Of a stretch of DNA of 64,000 bases, positions 12,388 to 23,534 are shown piece by piece. The translations under genes were made by a program, and so were the position numbers. The stretch's first letter is position 1, and the number at the start of each line of letters is the position of its first letter. Source of the DNA: Oscheius tipulae (lineage: Eukaryota > Nematoda > Chromadorea > Rhabditida > Rhabditidae); contig JASJZH010000002.1 of NCBI GenBank assembly GCA_037178975.1, positions 4,402,001-4,466,000 of the forward strand, written 5' to 3'. The notes under the pieces were generated by a model. That model was not told the DNA's origin and searched no databases. It saw only the letters and a program-made list of their open reading frames with translations.

Positions 12388-13486
12388 ATGAGACAGTTGC
12401 TCCTGTTCTCCATCCTCCCCTTCATCCATTGTCAGAGTCACCAAGTCAACCAATGTGTCCTTCGATGCAAGGACAACCACATGAGAGAGGTAGGTCTGAA
12501 CTCACTGCCCCTTCAAACAGTTCAGATGGACAACGAGTGGTCGACCGACTTTACTCTTCCCCTACTCTCCCTTCTCCAAGCGACTGGAAATGAGACGGCG
12601 GCCTTGGTCAAGTTCCAGGCCATTTGCAGGTATCTTTCGACTTGTTTTTTGGCGGGAGTTTGTTGTCACTCAAGTTGCTCCGAACAACATCCATTCCATA
12701 AATCTGGGAGAGAAATTCGAAGTGACCTGTTTGCGCAGAAGGTTGTTCGAACAAAACTACTGTAGCGCATCTTTCCCCTACGTGTGTCTGCTTATTTATT
12801 GCCCTGGGGGCTAAGGCGCCTAATGGAATGTGATGCAAAAATGATAGGAGGATACGCGCTGAGCCTAATTGAGCTGGATCAGGGCTCTTTTGGGAGAGAA
12901 AAAGGGCAGATTTGCAGAAGCAACGAACTGTTAGAGGGATGTCTTAGTCGATGCAACAAATCTTTAGAAGTTTCCATCCTCTTGGCTGGGAGCAAGAGTT
13001 GGAGTGACAGCTGCGACCATCTCGAAGGTACTGTAAAGATTTTGTGACCAATGCAAAAGAACTTTAGACGTCCAATTTCAATTTACCTGCTGGAAGAGGT
13101 ACGGGAATGAGCTCTTGGGTACCTGTCGTCCTCACACTGTCCACCTGAGAGAGTCATTGATCCAACTGACCAGGAACCAGTCAGAACAGAACATCCAGAA
13201 CATCTGCAGCGACTACGACAAGTTCTCCACCTGTTTTATGAACTCTCACGGCCGTTTGTGTGGAGTCCGATCGGAGGTCATATCGGGACGAATGGCCCAC
13301 AGCAATCGAGAAGCCATCTTCACTATGCTCAAGATCAAATTCCATAATTTGCCTGCCCAATGTGGCTATAGTCATCTGCGTCGAGATACCTCTTCCACTG
13401 AGAAGTTGTCCTATAGAAGTGTAGCCTTTTCGCCTTGTCTGACTGTCCTCGTAGTCTCTATCACTGTTGTCTTTTCTCTGTTCTGA
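12388..13486 (+). CDS. CPG4/DUF19-like Cys-rich surface protein
   Basis: The start at ATG 12388 gives a signal peptide (MRQLLLFSILPFIHCQ) and then QVNQCVLRCKDNHMRE. Later exons carry an ICRSNELLEGCLSRCNKSLE segment and a final exon with TCWKRYGNELLGTC, ICSDYDKFSTC and RLCGVRSEV. The spacing (ICxxYxxFxxC...C) resembles the chondroitin-proteoglycan CPG4/DUF19 domains common in nematode secreted proteins. The C-terminus is a hydrophobic stretch (LTVLVVSITVVFSLF) ending the protein at 13486, which fits a GPI-anchor signal or a terminal membrane anchor. The exon structure between about 12630 and 12830 is unresolved: more than one frame is open and I could not choose. Role unknown. Confidence 0.6.
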
Positions 13487-13839
13487 GCTTGCCCAAATAC
13501 ATATCACTTCCTTCCAGTTGCAAGTTATTATATCGGTCGCCAACGTCTCTAGGGAGGGGCCAAGACGAATGCGTGAACGAGGTCCGATGGGTTCGGAAAT
13601 GAACCCAGTTTTTGGAAGTTTTCTTGTAATTTGAGTCTCTTTTTGGTAGAGAAGCCAGAGATTCATTGGATACACTCACCAATCAACAGCTTCTGCGAAG
13701 AAATACCTACTTTTGGGTTCGGTAGACGCGAAATGTTGTAGTGCGCAATTGCGTATTTTTCAGTTTCGAATTTTGTTCAGTTCTTTCCTTCCTTCTTCGG
13801 TCGTTTGCCTCGAATTTAACAATTTGTTTTAAGGCAAAA

Positions 13840-15335
13840 ATGTCTCTAGACATACTGAGCTGTCTGAGAAGTGGAGGCGAATTGCCGCGAGAAGTCGTCA
13901 ACTACATGTACGAGACCGGAGCTTTTCTAGTAAGTCTAACTCCCTTTTGCTTTCAAAAAATACTTTCTGATTCTTCAAAACTTCCCGGAAGGACACGAAT
14001 TCGGCATCGATTACAAGTCCTGGAATGTCGGAAACAAGTTCATGGGTCTTAAGATGATTCCTCCAGGAGTTCATTTCGTTTATGTCAGTGTAAAAGGAGC
14101 CCCTAGAATAGGTCAGTTTTCCTTTTTTTTCTTTCTTCTCAAATTGCACATTTACAGGATTCTTTCACAACTTCACAGCACGCGAAGTACTCGTGAAGAA
14201 ATGGGACTCGAAAAAAGAGGATTTCAGCGAAGACAAAGTCACAGAAGAACAGGTTTCTTATATTTTTCGGTCCATGATTTCTTTCAATCTTCAGATTGAA
14301 CGTTTCCGCTCGAATCTGAAGAATATGGACACGTGTCTTGGCCCCTATCCCTATGAAACCTATCGAATGTGGTACTCCCTTACAGACTTCCTTACTCCGG
14401 ACACAGTTGAAAGGTTTGCTGTTTCTTCAAATTTTGTTCATCACTTTTCTTTCAGATTGAGCCCTGAAAAGGGTCGCATCACCGCCCAAGCCGAACTGGT
14501 CAGCATGGAAAACGAGCTGATCGAGGACGAAAAATTGAATTCTGGCGTCGGATGCAGTAATACAGTAGATCGAGAACATCCGAAGAGGCTGCGGTTTGTC
14601 GACGACAAAGGTCTCCCCATCATGAGAATTCGCGAAGGATATCAGATTCGATTCGAGGAAATCCCAGCTCTTGGAGTAGGTGTCATATTCTTCCTTTTTT
14701 TGAATTAAATTTCAGGTTGGCGGCGGTCGGGCCGGAATCGACTACACCGGCAGATTGGAAGCTCTCATCAACGCACATTCTGGGGACTGGAAACAAGTAA
14801 TCGCTGAAATCCAATTCGCCTTTGCCTGTTTCCTCGTCGGACAGGTCTTCGAAGGATTTGAGCAGTGGAAACGTCTAATTCATCTATTGTGCACTTGTCC
14901 AGGCTCCTTCACGAAACGAGCAGATCTCTTCCAAGCTTTTATTCGGGTACTTAAGTCCTTGTTCGAGTTAAAATATCAGTTCAGGTTCTTTTCTTCCAGC
15001 TAAAAGAGTGCCCGACAGACTTTTTCGTCGATATCGTCTCCAGAGACAACTTTTTAACTACAACACTCTCCATGCTCTTCGCCAATATTCGAGGTTTGTT
15101 TCCAGTCCGTTATTGTCCTGTCAGTCATTTGCATTTACATAAGCTCTAAGTAAAAGCTACAAAAGCTTTTGCTAAAAAATTCTCATTGGTTAGAAAAAAG
15201 TTTAAAAATTTTCCCGGTGAATAACTGGCCTTTTCAGACTCGAGTCTGGCCTCTCCGGAACTGAAAAAGAAGTCGCTCCAGTTCAAACTCTACCTCAGCA
15301 AGACGTTCAAATGGAACTTCGAGTACGACGACTGA
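13840..15335 (+). CDS. AAR2: AAR2 splicing factor homolog
   Basis: AAR2 is the U5 snRNP assembly factor that binds the RNase H and Jab1/MPN-like domains of PRP8. The N-terminal domain has the family hallmark [20 protein letters not shown] followed by [16 protein letters not shown]. The middle has GFFHNF, KMWYSL-type and [16 protein letters not shown] segments. The C-terminal helical domain has [20 protein letters not shown] and [16 protein letters not shown], ending FKWNFEYDD before TGA at 15333-15335. Roughly seven introns of about 35-170 nt are read in phase. Length of about 400 residues matches the family. The ATG at 13840 follows an acceptor-like GTTTTAAG by six nt. AAR2 acts in the spliceosome, apt in a window that also encodes SL RNAs, but no linkage is implied. 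Confidence 0.9.
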
Positions 15336-15535
15336 TCGAACTTGTTGTACAGATTGTTATAAATTGCAAGTTTTTATGAGACGAGAGGTCATGGCGGCAT
15401 TACAAAGATGTCAACAACGAGTGCCTAAAGCTATTAGAGGGAGAAGAGGAAGATACAATCTCAAAATGTGGTACTGAGTAAACGACAAAGATCCCTGTTG
15501 TGCCCGCTAAAATGGAAAAAAGACAAGTTCGGAGA

Positions 15536-17680
15536 TTAGACGGAGATCTCGGCCTTAGAAGGCGATTCAAGCTTCGGAGCCGCCAGCTGGATGACGGGTA
15601 CTGCGTTCAGCTGCAGCTTAGATTCTTGTGATTCTCTGAAATATTGTAAGTATACTTCGACCCGCATTAATTTGGACTTCCTGACCGATTTTTTGGGAAC
15701 AAACAACAGGCAGTAAAGTGAAGAGAGAGTTACACTCACTCGAGGAAATGAAGAGACACGTCGGAACGGTCGAGCGAGGACTGATGACGCGACATGTGCT
15801 TCTCCAACATGGCCGGACTCTTCGAGACGTGGCGACAGTGCGGACACTTTCGGGAGCCTGGAAATTCGGAGATCGGCCCGAAGGGGAATATAAACCATGC
15901 GTCAGAGACTAATGTTGTGTTTTGATCAGTTTTCCAACGAGATTTGGATTCGGATAAGACGTACCGAGGTCGATGGAGTCGGGGAGGGGAATATGATGGC
16001 GGTAGTACTTGTGAAAGTGGATGTATCGGGCCTCTCGAGTCGAGAATTGACATCCTTGCTCGTCGCATCTAAAACGCTGCAGTTTCATTTTGAACACACT
16101 CGTACCTGATCGGAGGATTTCTGTGGTAGATGGTCACGTGGTATGAGACAGAATTGTAGCGTCCGTAGATCTTGCGACAGACTGTGCACATGAATCCGTT
16201 CTCGACTTTCTCGATGTACTTCTTGTTCCGACACCAGCCTAAAAATAGAGTTCTGAAGGTACCGTAACCTCGCGAGCTCCGGCTTCGCAGAATGACTCAC
16301 ACGAAAAACCGACCCCGTGAATAGCCTTTTGACCATTGTCGGCAGACTTTTGTCCAGCTGCGGAGAAGAGAAAACAACAAAAGGCATGCTTTGATTTTGG
16401 AGAGACAGAACTATGAAGGAATGGCGCAGAGTCAACAGTCAGAGCTAGAAGATGGCTCTTGGAGGATGGTAGGTTTTAGAGGGACTGACTCTCGAGAATT
16501 TACTAACAACTTATTATACATTACCAATAGGTCTTTGGCTCATCGTATTTCACTGCTTCGGGATTCTTTAGACCGTTACCGGAGTTGAGACTCTCGGCAA
16601 TCGCTCGCTTCCCAAAACTACCCAATTGCTCCGAGCATTGTCCCTGTAGACCGACTCAAAGATAGACAAATTGTTTTTGATTGTTATTTTTAAGTGTGTC
16701 TGCCAATCAATTTCGAAGAGCAGACTCTTCGACATTCTGCCACGACCTTCTGCCCTCGCTCGGACCTTGACTCACCGTCTTTGTCATCCATCGGAAGGAC
16801 CTTTTCCCCAATTGGCGGCGTGGTTCGGGGCGACGAGTCGGCCGACGGTCTGATTTGAAATTGGAATCACTTTATCTCATCTCCTACCTGCTTACAGTAT
16901 CCTCTGTAGAAGACGGGGGTGTCAAGAGTGGAGTGGCTGAAGACATTTCTCCATTGGAAACTCCCTGTTGGAGATACAGAGCAGCCAACATGGACTGGAA
17001 GTAGTTTTGGACTGAAAGTGAGACTGTATTCAATAAAAGATTGCCAAAACAGACCGGGCAAATGACCGAAAATAGGCTGCTGAATGAGGAACATAAGCGG
17101 ATTGGTCTCAAATGAAGTGGCGAAGACTTTGGATTCGACCGAGGGGATTTGACAGAGACGGGCCACACACAGCACCTGAATTTATTTTATTGAGATGATC
17201 CGCGAGGGGGATAAGCTGACGATGAGCACTAGGCTATGGTGTCCATTGGCCCCCGATCTGCTATACCTGGCTTGGCTGAACGGTGTCCGTGAATTTGATC
17301 TCGTCCGAGTAGAGAGCTAACAAAACGACTTTGAATGTCTCCAGACCGTTTGGGACAAGGCGCAGATCGACTTCTGGAAGATTCCAAATGAGAAATGATT
17401 CTTCCACTCCCTATCTCTCCGCACAGGTGTTTTTTCTGTGGTCAGGCATGAAGGCCAGTCTTTCTGCAACACCTTTCTATCTGCAAAACATACCTATGGA
17501 GGCGATTGGAGCTACGGGTGCAGCCAGCAAAAGGTTCTTGAAGAAGACCGAAGAGGCTGAGAGGATGATTCGATGAGCATATACGGGATCCTCGTGCTCT
17601 TTTCCGTCTCGAAGACTCTTCACACTGACACAGACGTCGTAGTCGAACTTGAAACTGCCGGCCGTGAGATCTAATGACAT
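15536..17680 (-). CDS. BTB domain-C2H2 zinc-finger protein
   Basis: Likely a nuclear transcriptional regulator. The first exon (from 17680) holds the BTB/POZ start: FDYDVCVSVKSLRDGK...VYAHRIILSASSVFFKNLLL. The next continues EVDLRLVPNGLETFKVVLLA and VLCVARLCQIPSVESK. Linker exons follow. Then there are three C2H2 fingers: FMCTVCRKIYGRYNSVSYHV, FRCDEQGCQFSTREARYIHF and RKCPHCRHVSKSPAMLEKHM. The final exon encodes QLNAVPVIQLAAPKLESPSK and stops at 15536. The start codon directly follows a TTTTTCAG acceptor, which suggests spliced-leader addition at the ATG. The order BTB then fingers is the ZBTB arrangement, but the sequence is too divergent to name an ortholog. Linker exon edges are approximate. 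Confidence 0.78.
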
Positions 17681-19999
17681 CTGAAAAACTCTGTTTTTTT
17701 TAGAGCTAGGATCACAAGGAAGGTGTTGCAGAACTCGCAAAGTGCAAGCTGCAAGTCGAGAACTCGTGTCGTCAGTCCATTCAAAATGAATCAGGGATTA
17801 AACATATACGGTAGGCGATTAAACGGAGCATTCAAACAGACGAAAAAGTCAATGGGCTCCCCCTACAGGAGAACGGAAGTTTGGCAGTGCATTTCGCGGA
17901 AACCGAGAAAATCGCGGGAAATAGAGTGGCATCAAGTTTCTTTCGGGTGATAAGACGGAGTCGTGGAAGGGTCATCCGGCCAAAAAAGTAGCCTCTCGAG
18001 AAGGACAAAGACTGGGGCGGAGAAGAAAGTTAACTATATTGGCAAAGAGATAAAAACTGGTTAGGTTGGAAACATTTCGAGAGACGCCAAAACAAAGGCG
18101 AAAACAAGCTCCACTTGTTGGAGTGTGTATACTCTCTCCCTGTCTACCAGTTTAACAGAATATAGTTAGAGAAAGAGCAGAAACACCGGGTGGTGTCCTT
18201 TGGTAGATGATAGGAAGGGATACCGCCCTTCTCGCTTTGACTTTCAATGAAGGATCCGGAAGTGGCTCTGGTGCTATTTGAACTGATAAGACAGGCGGAA
18301 GATACTAATAAGGAAGGCTGTTAACAGCTTGAGGAAGTTCTAATTCGTACAGCAGCATGGGAGAACTGTCTTCGACCAAGCTTATGACTTATTAACAGAG
18401 GGAAGGAGCAAGGGAAATATCATGACATGCAGCCATTGTCGACGAAAAAAAGTCAGTAGGGTGTCCGGAACTTCAATCTATTGCAACTTTAAGTTATCTA
18501 CTGATTCTTGAGAGCACGACATGTCTCAGAACAATCGCTCTAATACTTTAGAGCTCGGGCTCTAATGCACAAGATACTAGTCAAGAAACACCCAAAGAAA
18601 CTCTGGACAGTTTGCCTCCTTTCCGAAAGAGGGTGGGACCAGATCGAGACGGTTTACGGTATCTATAATGCTCCGCCTCAATGAGGTGCACACCTTCATC
18701 AAAAGGACGCCAGTCATTCAAATGTGCGAGCCGTTGTAAAGGCAAGATGAGAGAATGAAAACTGGTCAATTAACAGTCGAGGGGAAATGAAAAATGGACA
18801 GTTACGGATGAGGAAGTTTGGATAGATTGATCATATTCTCCGAATTTTGGTGTGAAGCTAATACTAAAAGACCAACAAATACGACTGTTTTCTATACAGC
18901 ATCTGGAAACTCTCGAGAGGAGTCGAAAGTTAAGTCCTGGAAGCATGAGACGAGTGGTCGCCTTATCAGCGAAGGACTACGGTATCCATTCGCGGTCTAA
19001 ACAACTTTGCCTTGAAAACGTCCCTCTAATCCCGAGCAAAAAGACCTCAGAAAGGGGAATTGGTTGACTTGGCCGCCCGAGCGATCGGAGCCTGAATGCC
19101 ATGTTGCCCTTACACCTTCTACTATGTTGTCGCTGAGTCAGCAGCGTCCGTACCCAGCACTTGTCCACCAGACCCATGAAGACGTTCTTCCACGGCAAAA
19201 ACAAGAAACATTCATGGGAATGTAACGCGGTCTCTATTCCAAGAGTCGAATCATCAAATTGGACAAAAAAGGTAAATCCTGAAATATGATGAAAAGTTCA
19301 TCGAAACTGCTGATGAGGATTACACATCGAGGTCGAAAGATAATGCTGCCTTGCCATTTCGTGGACTGTTCTGGAGGTCGAGAACGATTCCAAGAATTCC
19401 TTTTCTTACATGTTGTCATAATCGGAACTCCATTCTACTACGAGAGAACCAGTCGAGAAACTTGTTGTTGGTAGGAAAAGGGCTTCCCTTATTGCTACAT
19501 GGTACCCAAAACTGGTCTTCTGACCAGCACTCTCTTGTGCCCTAGTCTCTTCAACGAAACTCTAGGTGCACAGACTGAAATAGGGGAACGGTGCAAACAG
19601 ATTCAGAGAGACCAATGGAAGGAATCAGAGACTGACATCTGCAACCTACAGGTTTTAAGAAACAGTTGAAAGAGTTATGAGATCTCTCGCTTTGGAATCC
19701 AGCAAAAGTCTGTACTCTCTCAAAGGTTTTCAATTGGATTCGGTGAGTATCGGTCGTTTTCAGACTGATCCGTCTTTGTTATCTCAGAGGGTCACAACTG
19801 CCTTGCTCCAAAATGGAAAGAACTTCATTCTAATGATCCATTATCACCTCGTTTCCGCGGCTTGTCCCAAAAGTGAGAGTGGCTGTCTGAATTTGTTGCA
19901 ATTCCTTTCTCTTTCGATAATCAGTGCGCCCCCAGCTTTCCGATTGGGGTCAAGCCGGGGTGGGGGCAGTCTTCGACTTTTCCTTCCTTCCTTCAGGCC
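17681..19999. other. intergenic, no supported gene
   Basis: About 2.3 kb. Plus-strand frames near 19677-20093 and smaller ones show no domain, and the right-hand end is used by the first exon of the PAN gene in another frame. No repeat or RNA gene recognised. Confidence 0.45.
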
Positions 20000-22900
20000 A
20001 TGTTCTGGCTTCTTCTCTTTTTCCTCGGAAGAGTTCTCTGTCAGCATGACCTGTCAGTCAAAGGTTTGTGATGTCCCATTCCACTGTCTCTGAGAACTCT
20101 TTGGACAAGTGACACTCTTTATCTATTTTACAGTACAATCTCTATACAGTCTAGAATAACCATATAGTAGAATAACCATATTTACCACTCAAAACCTATC
20201 CATATTTCATCCGACAATAAACAAGTTCTAATCGAATTCTTCCCGAAAGCCCTCTATCTCCTATCAAAACGGCGAAAGAACTCTCACCCCAATTTGATAG
20301 TCTCTCTCCCCCTAAAAGAATTCGATCTTTTGAGACGTGTGAACTGAATGATTTCGGGATGAAATGTTATAAATTAAGCTCCTTTAATGGAATTATTTCG
20401 CGGCTACTAGAAAACCGGCCTAATAAGGCTATCAGAGGCTTTCACACCCCGTGGGGAGAAAGAAGATAACAGCAGGCGTGAATTTGGGGAACGGGTTCGG
20501 ATCAAAGGAACACCTTGCTAGCTATTCGAAGCATTCACACTATCCAGCTATGCGGGTATGATCAATAGAACCACAACTTTTCAGAGCTTAGACCATGCTT
20601 CGAGCGGTACGCCAACCATCGTCTCGTGAACGTGTTGCCCTTCCACAGCGAATGGAAAATGCGTTCGGAGGAGCAGTGTCTCCGTTTCTGTGCCCTCTCT
20701 TCGGTAACTCTTCCCTTGTTCTCATCCATAACTTCTATTTCCAGTCCCGCTGCCGAGCAGTCGTCTACGATTCAGTCCAGCACATCTGTCACTATTTCCT
20801 CGACGGCGGTCTCGATGTGGCTGTCCCTGCCGCTAAAATGATCTATCTTCGAGTTACCAGCAAGCAGTGTCTGGACGAGAGAAGTGAAATTGCATCCAAC
20901 TTTGAAGAGCTCACTCTCGAGACGGTCATTCCCCCTATTCCTGTTGAACGCGAGCCTCTTCCTCGTCCTTCAGTTCAGAGAGAAGAAGACTCTCAAGAGA
21001 CCAGGTTCACAGGTTCCTTTGATGTCGATATTGCTCAAGACAACGAGATCCAGCGGGACATTAAGGAGCCTGAACAGAGATGGCAGTCGTCCATGGAAAA
21101 GTTGGTGAAGAACGATGAAGACATGGCATTCAAAAGAACGAAGATGGGGGATGTGTCGGCTGAAGCCGTGGGGAAAAAAAAGGAGCTACAGTCTAAGCTT
21201 CAAAGAAAGTTGGAAATGCTACAAGAGAAGTTCCCTGACAAGTATGTGGAATATGTGAAAGGAAGCGGGGAAGTGACCACAGCCAGGTCGACCACAACAA
21301 CGGAGAAAATGTTCAACATGGTGAGAGCTGCTGTGAAATGAAACAAAAGACATTTTCAGAGAAAGACAGCAAAGGCCATCTCGTTCAGCAAACAAGCATA
21401 CATGCCGAAGAAATTGACTTTCAAAAGCAACGAAATCAGGAGAAAGCCTGCTCGTCCCAACTTGAAGGTAGGTATCAGAATAGCGGGCAGGAGTGAGGTA
21501 CTGTTTGGAAATTTTGATAGAGCAAACGTTGAAATACTTACAAGGTAAAAATATAGGAGAGAGTTCAAATAAAACAAAACACTGGGAAAGGAGACAGGGC
21601 CTTTACGTCTGTAGGGGACAAGGGCACGATGTGAACTTTCAAAACACAGAATCTCAGGAAACTAACGCGTGACTGACAAGCAAACTGCGGAATCTTAAGT
21701 TGACAAAAATTGTCAAGATGTTATGTTATCTTTAGGAAGCGCCTATTTCAAAACAAGGTATTTTTACAAATTGTCAGAAGCTCAAAAATTGCTTCTTTCA
21801 AAACGGAAAAAGCAAAAAAAAAAGCTTACGACACCCGGGATTCCCAAGCCGTCTCCGATCCAAGTACTAACCGGGCCCAACGTTGCTTGACTTGCCAGAT
21901 CGGACGGGATGGCGTACTTTCAACGTGGTGTGGCCGTAAGCGCTCTGCCTTGTTTCGGTATGCAATACAGTCCCTATACACTCTTCCTCTGCGTGTCTGA
22001 TCTTTGAAAAATGCGTTGGCGACCGTATTATAGCGGCAGTCAGGGTAACAGACTACCTCAGCCGAATACTAAAGCATCGGTTTTTACCCAGTATCTCAAG
22101 GTACTAAGGGATTCCGACCATAGCTCGACTATGTGTCGAAACCAAACTTTTTGGATCAGCCTTCTCGGGGTCAACCGGAAGGCAACTAGAGTCTTTTTCA
22201 GCCAGTTGGTCTGAAGTCTTCCGTCGCAGAGAAGGCTCGTCACTTCTTGGAATCAGTCAATGGACAGGCACAAATCAAGACAACTACCTTGAGAACAACC
22301 ACCACTGAAAGATACGAGCCTACTGGTGACAATGGTAACGATCAATTCGATATTCTAAAAAGGTTCCAGGATGTGACGAGGATTTCACGGCGGTCTGGGT
22401 CACCTTCGAGAACAGTCTCGACCGTACCCAGGGATCCATTGACAGTCAGCTTGTCGGCAGCAAGGAAGAGTGTCAAGACATGTGCAATCAGATGGTCTGT
22501 TCTCTTTAAGAACCCCTTAAATAGTCATCCAGGATTGTCGTTCGTTCTCCTTCTTCGACAAGGAGTCCCAGTGTCAGATCAACAGCAAATCCGACGGTGT
22601 TCACCTGAAAAAGTCGCCTGAGGAAGACTTCAGCGCGTCGACTTCTACCAGATTCTGTTATTCCAGTAGGTTTCTATTAGGAAAAGATACCAAAATGTGT
22701 TCAGAAAGCCTGCCAGTCTTCAACGGCTGCAACAACTTTATCGGATTCCGTGATTTGTCAGTCCAGGTACAGCCGAGAGAACAATTTGATGGTCTGCCTA
22801 AAGGCCACGCAGGAATGCAGTACTGTATAGAGTTGTGTGTTCTGAGTAGTGAGTACATCTGCAGAGTTAGTTCTTCTTGTTCCTCTTTAATGTTTGGTTC

Positions 22901-23298
22901 AGTCAGCTTCTTTCCTCGTCTCCGAGGGTCGTTGTCTTCTCAACTCTGATGACTCTCTCACTAAACCCGATCTTTTCAAGCCGACTCTCCGCGATGACCA
23001 TCTCTACTTCGAGAATGCCTGCTCCTCGCCTCCTCCTCTCAAAGATCACGGTTCGTTCTTGTCTCCCACTCGTTCAAAATCTGTTCAGAACGATCCAATT
23101 TGTCAGTCGAGAGAATCGTGATGCCCAAGGCTTCTCCGATGAAGAGTCTACAGATCAAAAAGTTGAAACCATCGTAAGTTTTATGAAAGAAAAAGACGAC
23201 CGGATTTCAGTGCGCTCAAAGTTCAAAGTAAAGCGGACTACCAGATGAGCACAAACGATGAGAGTATCTTTGCGAAATTCTTCTCAAAATTCTTTTAA
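20000..23298 (+). CDS. secreted PAN/apple-domain protein; intron hosts 5S and SL RNA genes
   Basis: The first exon (20000-20063) gives a signal peptide (MFWLLLFFLGRVLCQ) and lies three nt after CCTTCAG. A 521-nt intron leads in phase to PAN domain 1 (CFERYANHRLVNVLPF...EEQCLRFC...CRAVVYD...CHYFLDGG, exons 20585-20703 and 20745-21320). A long charged linker with Thr runs follows (20745-21320, 21360-21467, 22202-22325). PAN 2 spans CDEDFTAVWVTFENS...CQDMCNQM...DCRSFSFF...CQIN. PAN 3 spans FNGCNNFIGFRDLSVQVQP...GMQYCIELCVLS. The remainder is YFENACSS and a basic tail, with TAA at 23296-23298. Estimated length is 500-530 residues with no membrane span. PAN domains bind proteins or carbohydrates; nematode examples are cuticle or matrix proteins. 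The intron 21468-22201 contains the 5S and SL RNA genes. Confidence 0.82.
21824..21941 (-). rRNA. 5S rRNA (copy A, intronic)
   Basis: 118 nt reading GCTTACGGCCACACCACG from the 5' end. It has the internal-control-region core (GATCTGGCAAGTCAAGC, then TTAGTACTTGGATCGGAGAC) and ends GGGTGTCGTAAGC, which pairs with the 5' end. A run of ten T residues (minus strand, 21814-21823) is the Pol III terminator. Nearly identical to copies at 55211 and 56809. It lies antisense within an intron of the PAN gene. Confidence 0.96.
21942..22078. promoter_or_regulatory. shared 137-bp 5S/SL divergent promoter (copy A)
   Basis: Separates the 5S and SL RNA 5' ends by 137 bp, the same spacing as in the other two copies (138 and 137). 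A block of about 50 bp upstream of SL (GCGTTGGCGACCGTATTATA, then GCAGTCAGGGTAACAGACTA) is shared with the 55 kb and 56 kb units, which suggests the proximal sequence element for SL transcription. Confidence 0.6.
22079..22186 (+). ncRNA. spliced-leader RNA, SL2-type (copy A)
   Basis: 108 nt. A 22-nt leader (GGTTTTTACC, CAGTATCTCAAG) is followed directly by the donor GTACTAAGG. The leader/donor region can fold through AGTA/TACT and CCC/GGG. A second hairpin forms with CGACCATAG/CTATGTGTCG. A single-stranded Sm-like site AACTTTTTGG lies at 22145-22154. A terminal stem GCCTTC/GAAGGC closes the molecule. This is the standard SL RNA layout: donates the leader to pre-mRNA 5' ends by trans-splicing. 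From memory the leader differs from C. elegans SL2 at three positions. Sense to the host PAN gene; the 3' end lies 15 nt before the host intron acceptor. Confidence 0.93.
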
Positions 23299-23534
23299 AT
23301 GACACACGAGGTTCCTAATAATGTACATAAACCGTATTCGTACTCGTCTTCATATATCAGGCATCCTGTTGCCGGAAGTCGAAGGAAGAGAGGAGAGCTA
23401 CTTGGTCCGAATGTTGACCCAATGCTCCGTAGAGTACAGCTGCCGACGTGGAGAGCAGTTCCTTCAGATTCTTCACCTGGAAATCACTGGTCTTTTGACT
23501 GGAGTAGACCGTCTAGTCCGAACTTATACACGGC

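Noticed and set aside
22011-22214. Open frame across the SL RNA region (similar frames at 54916-55146 and 56536-56739)
   Set aside because: It recurs only because the 5S-SL units are repeated; the sequence is explained by the RNA genes and their promoter.
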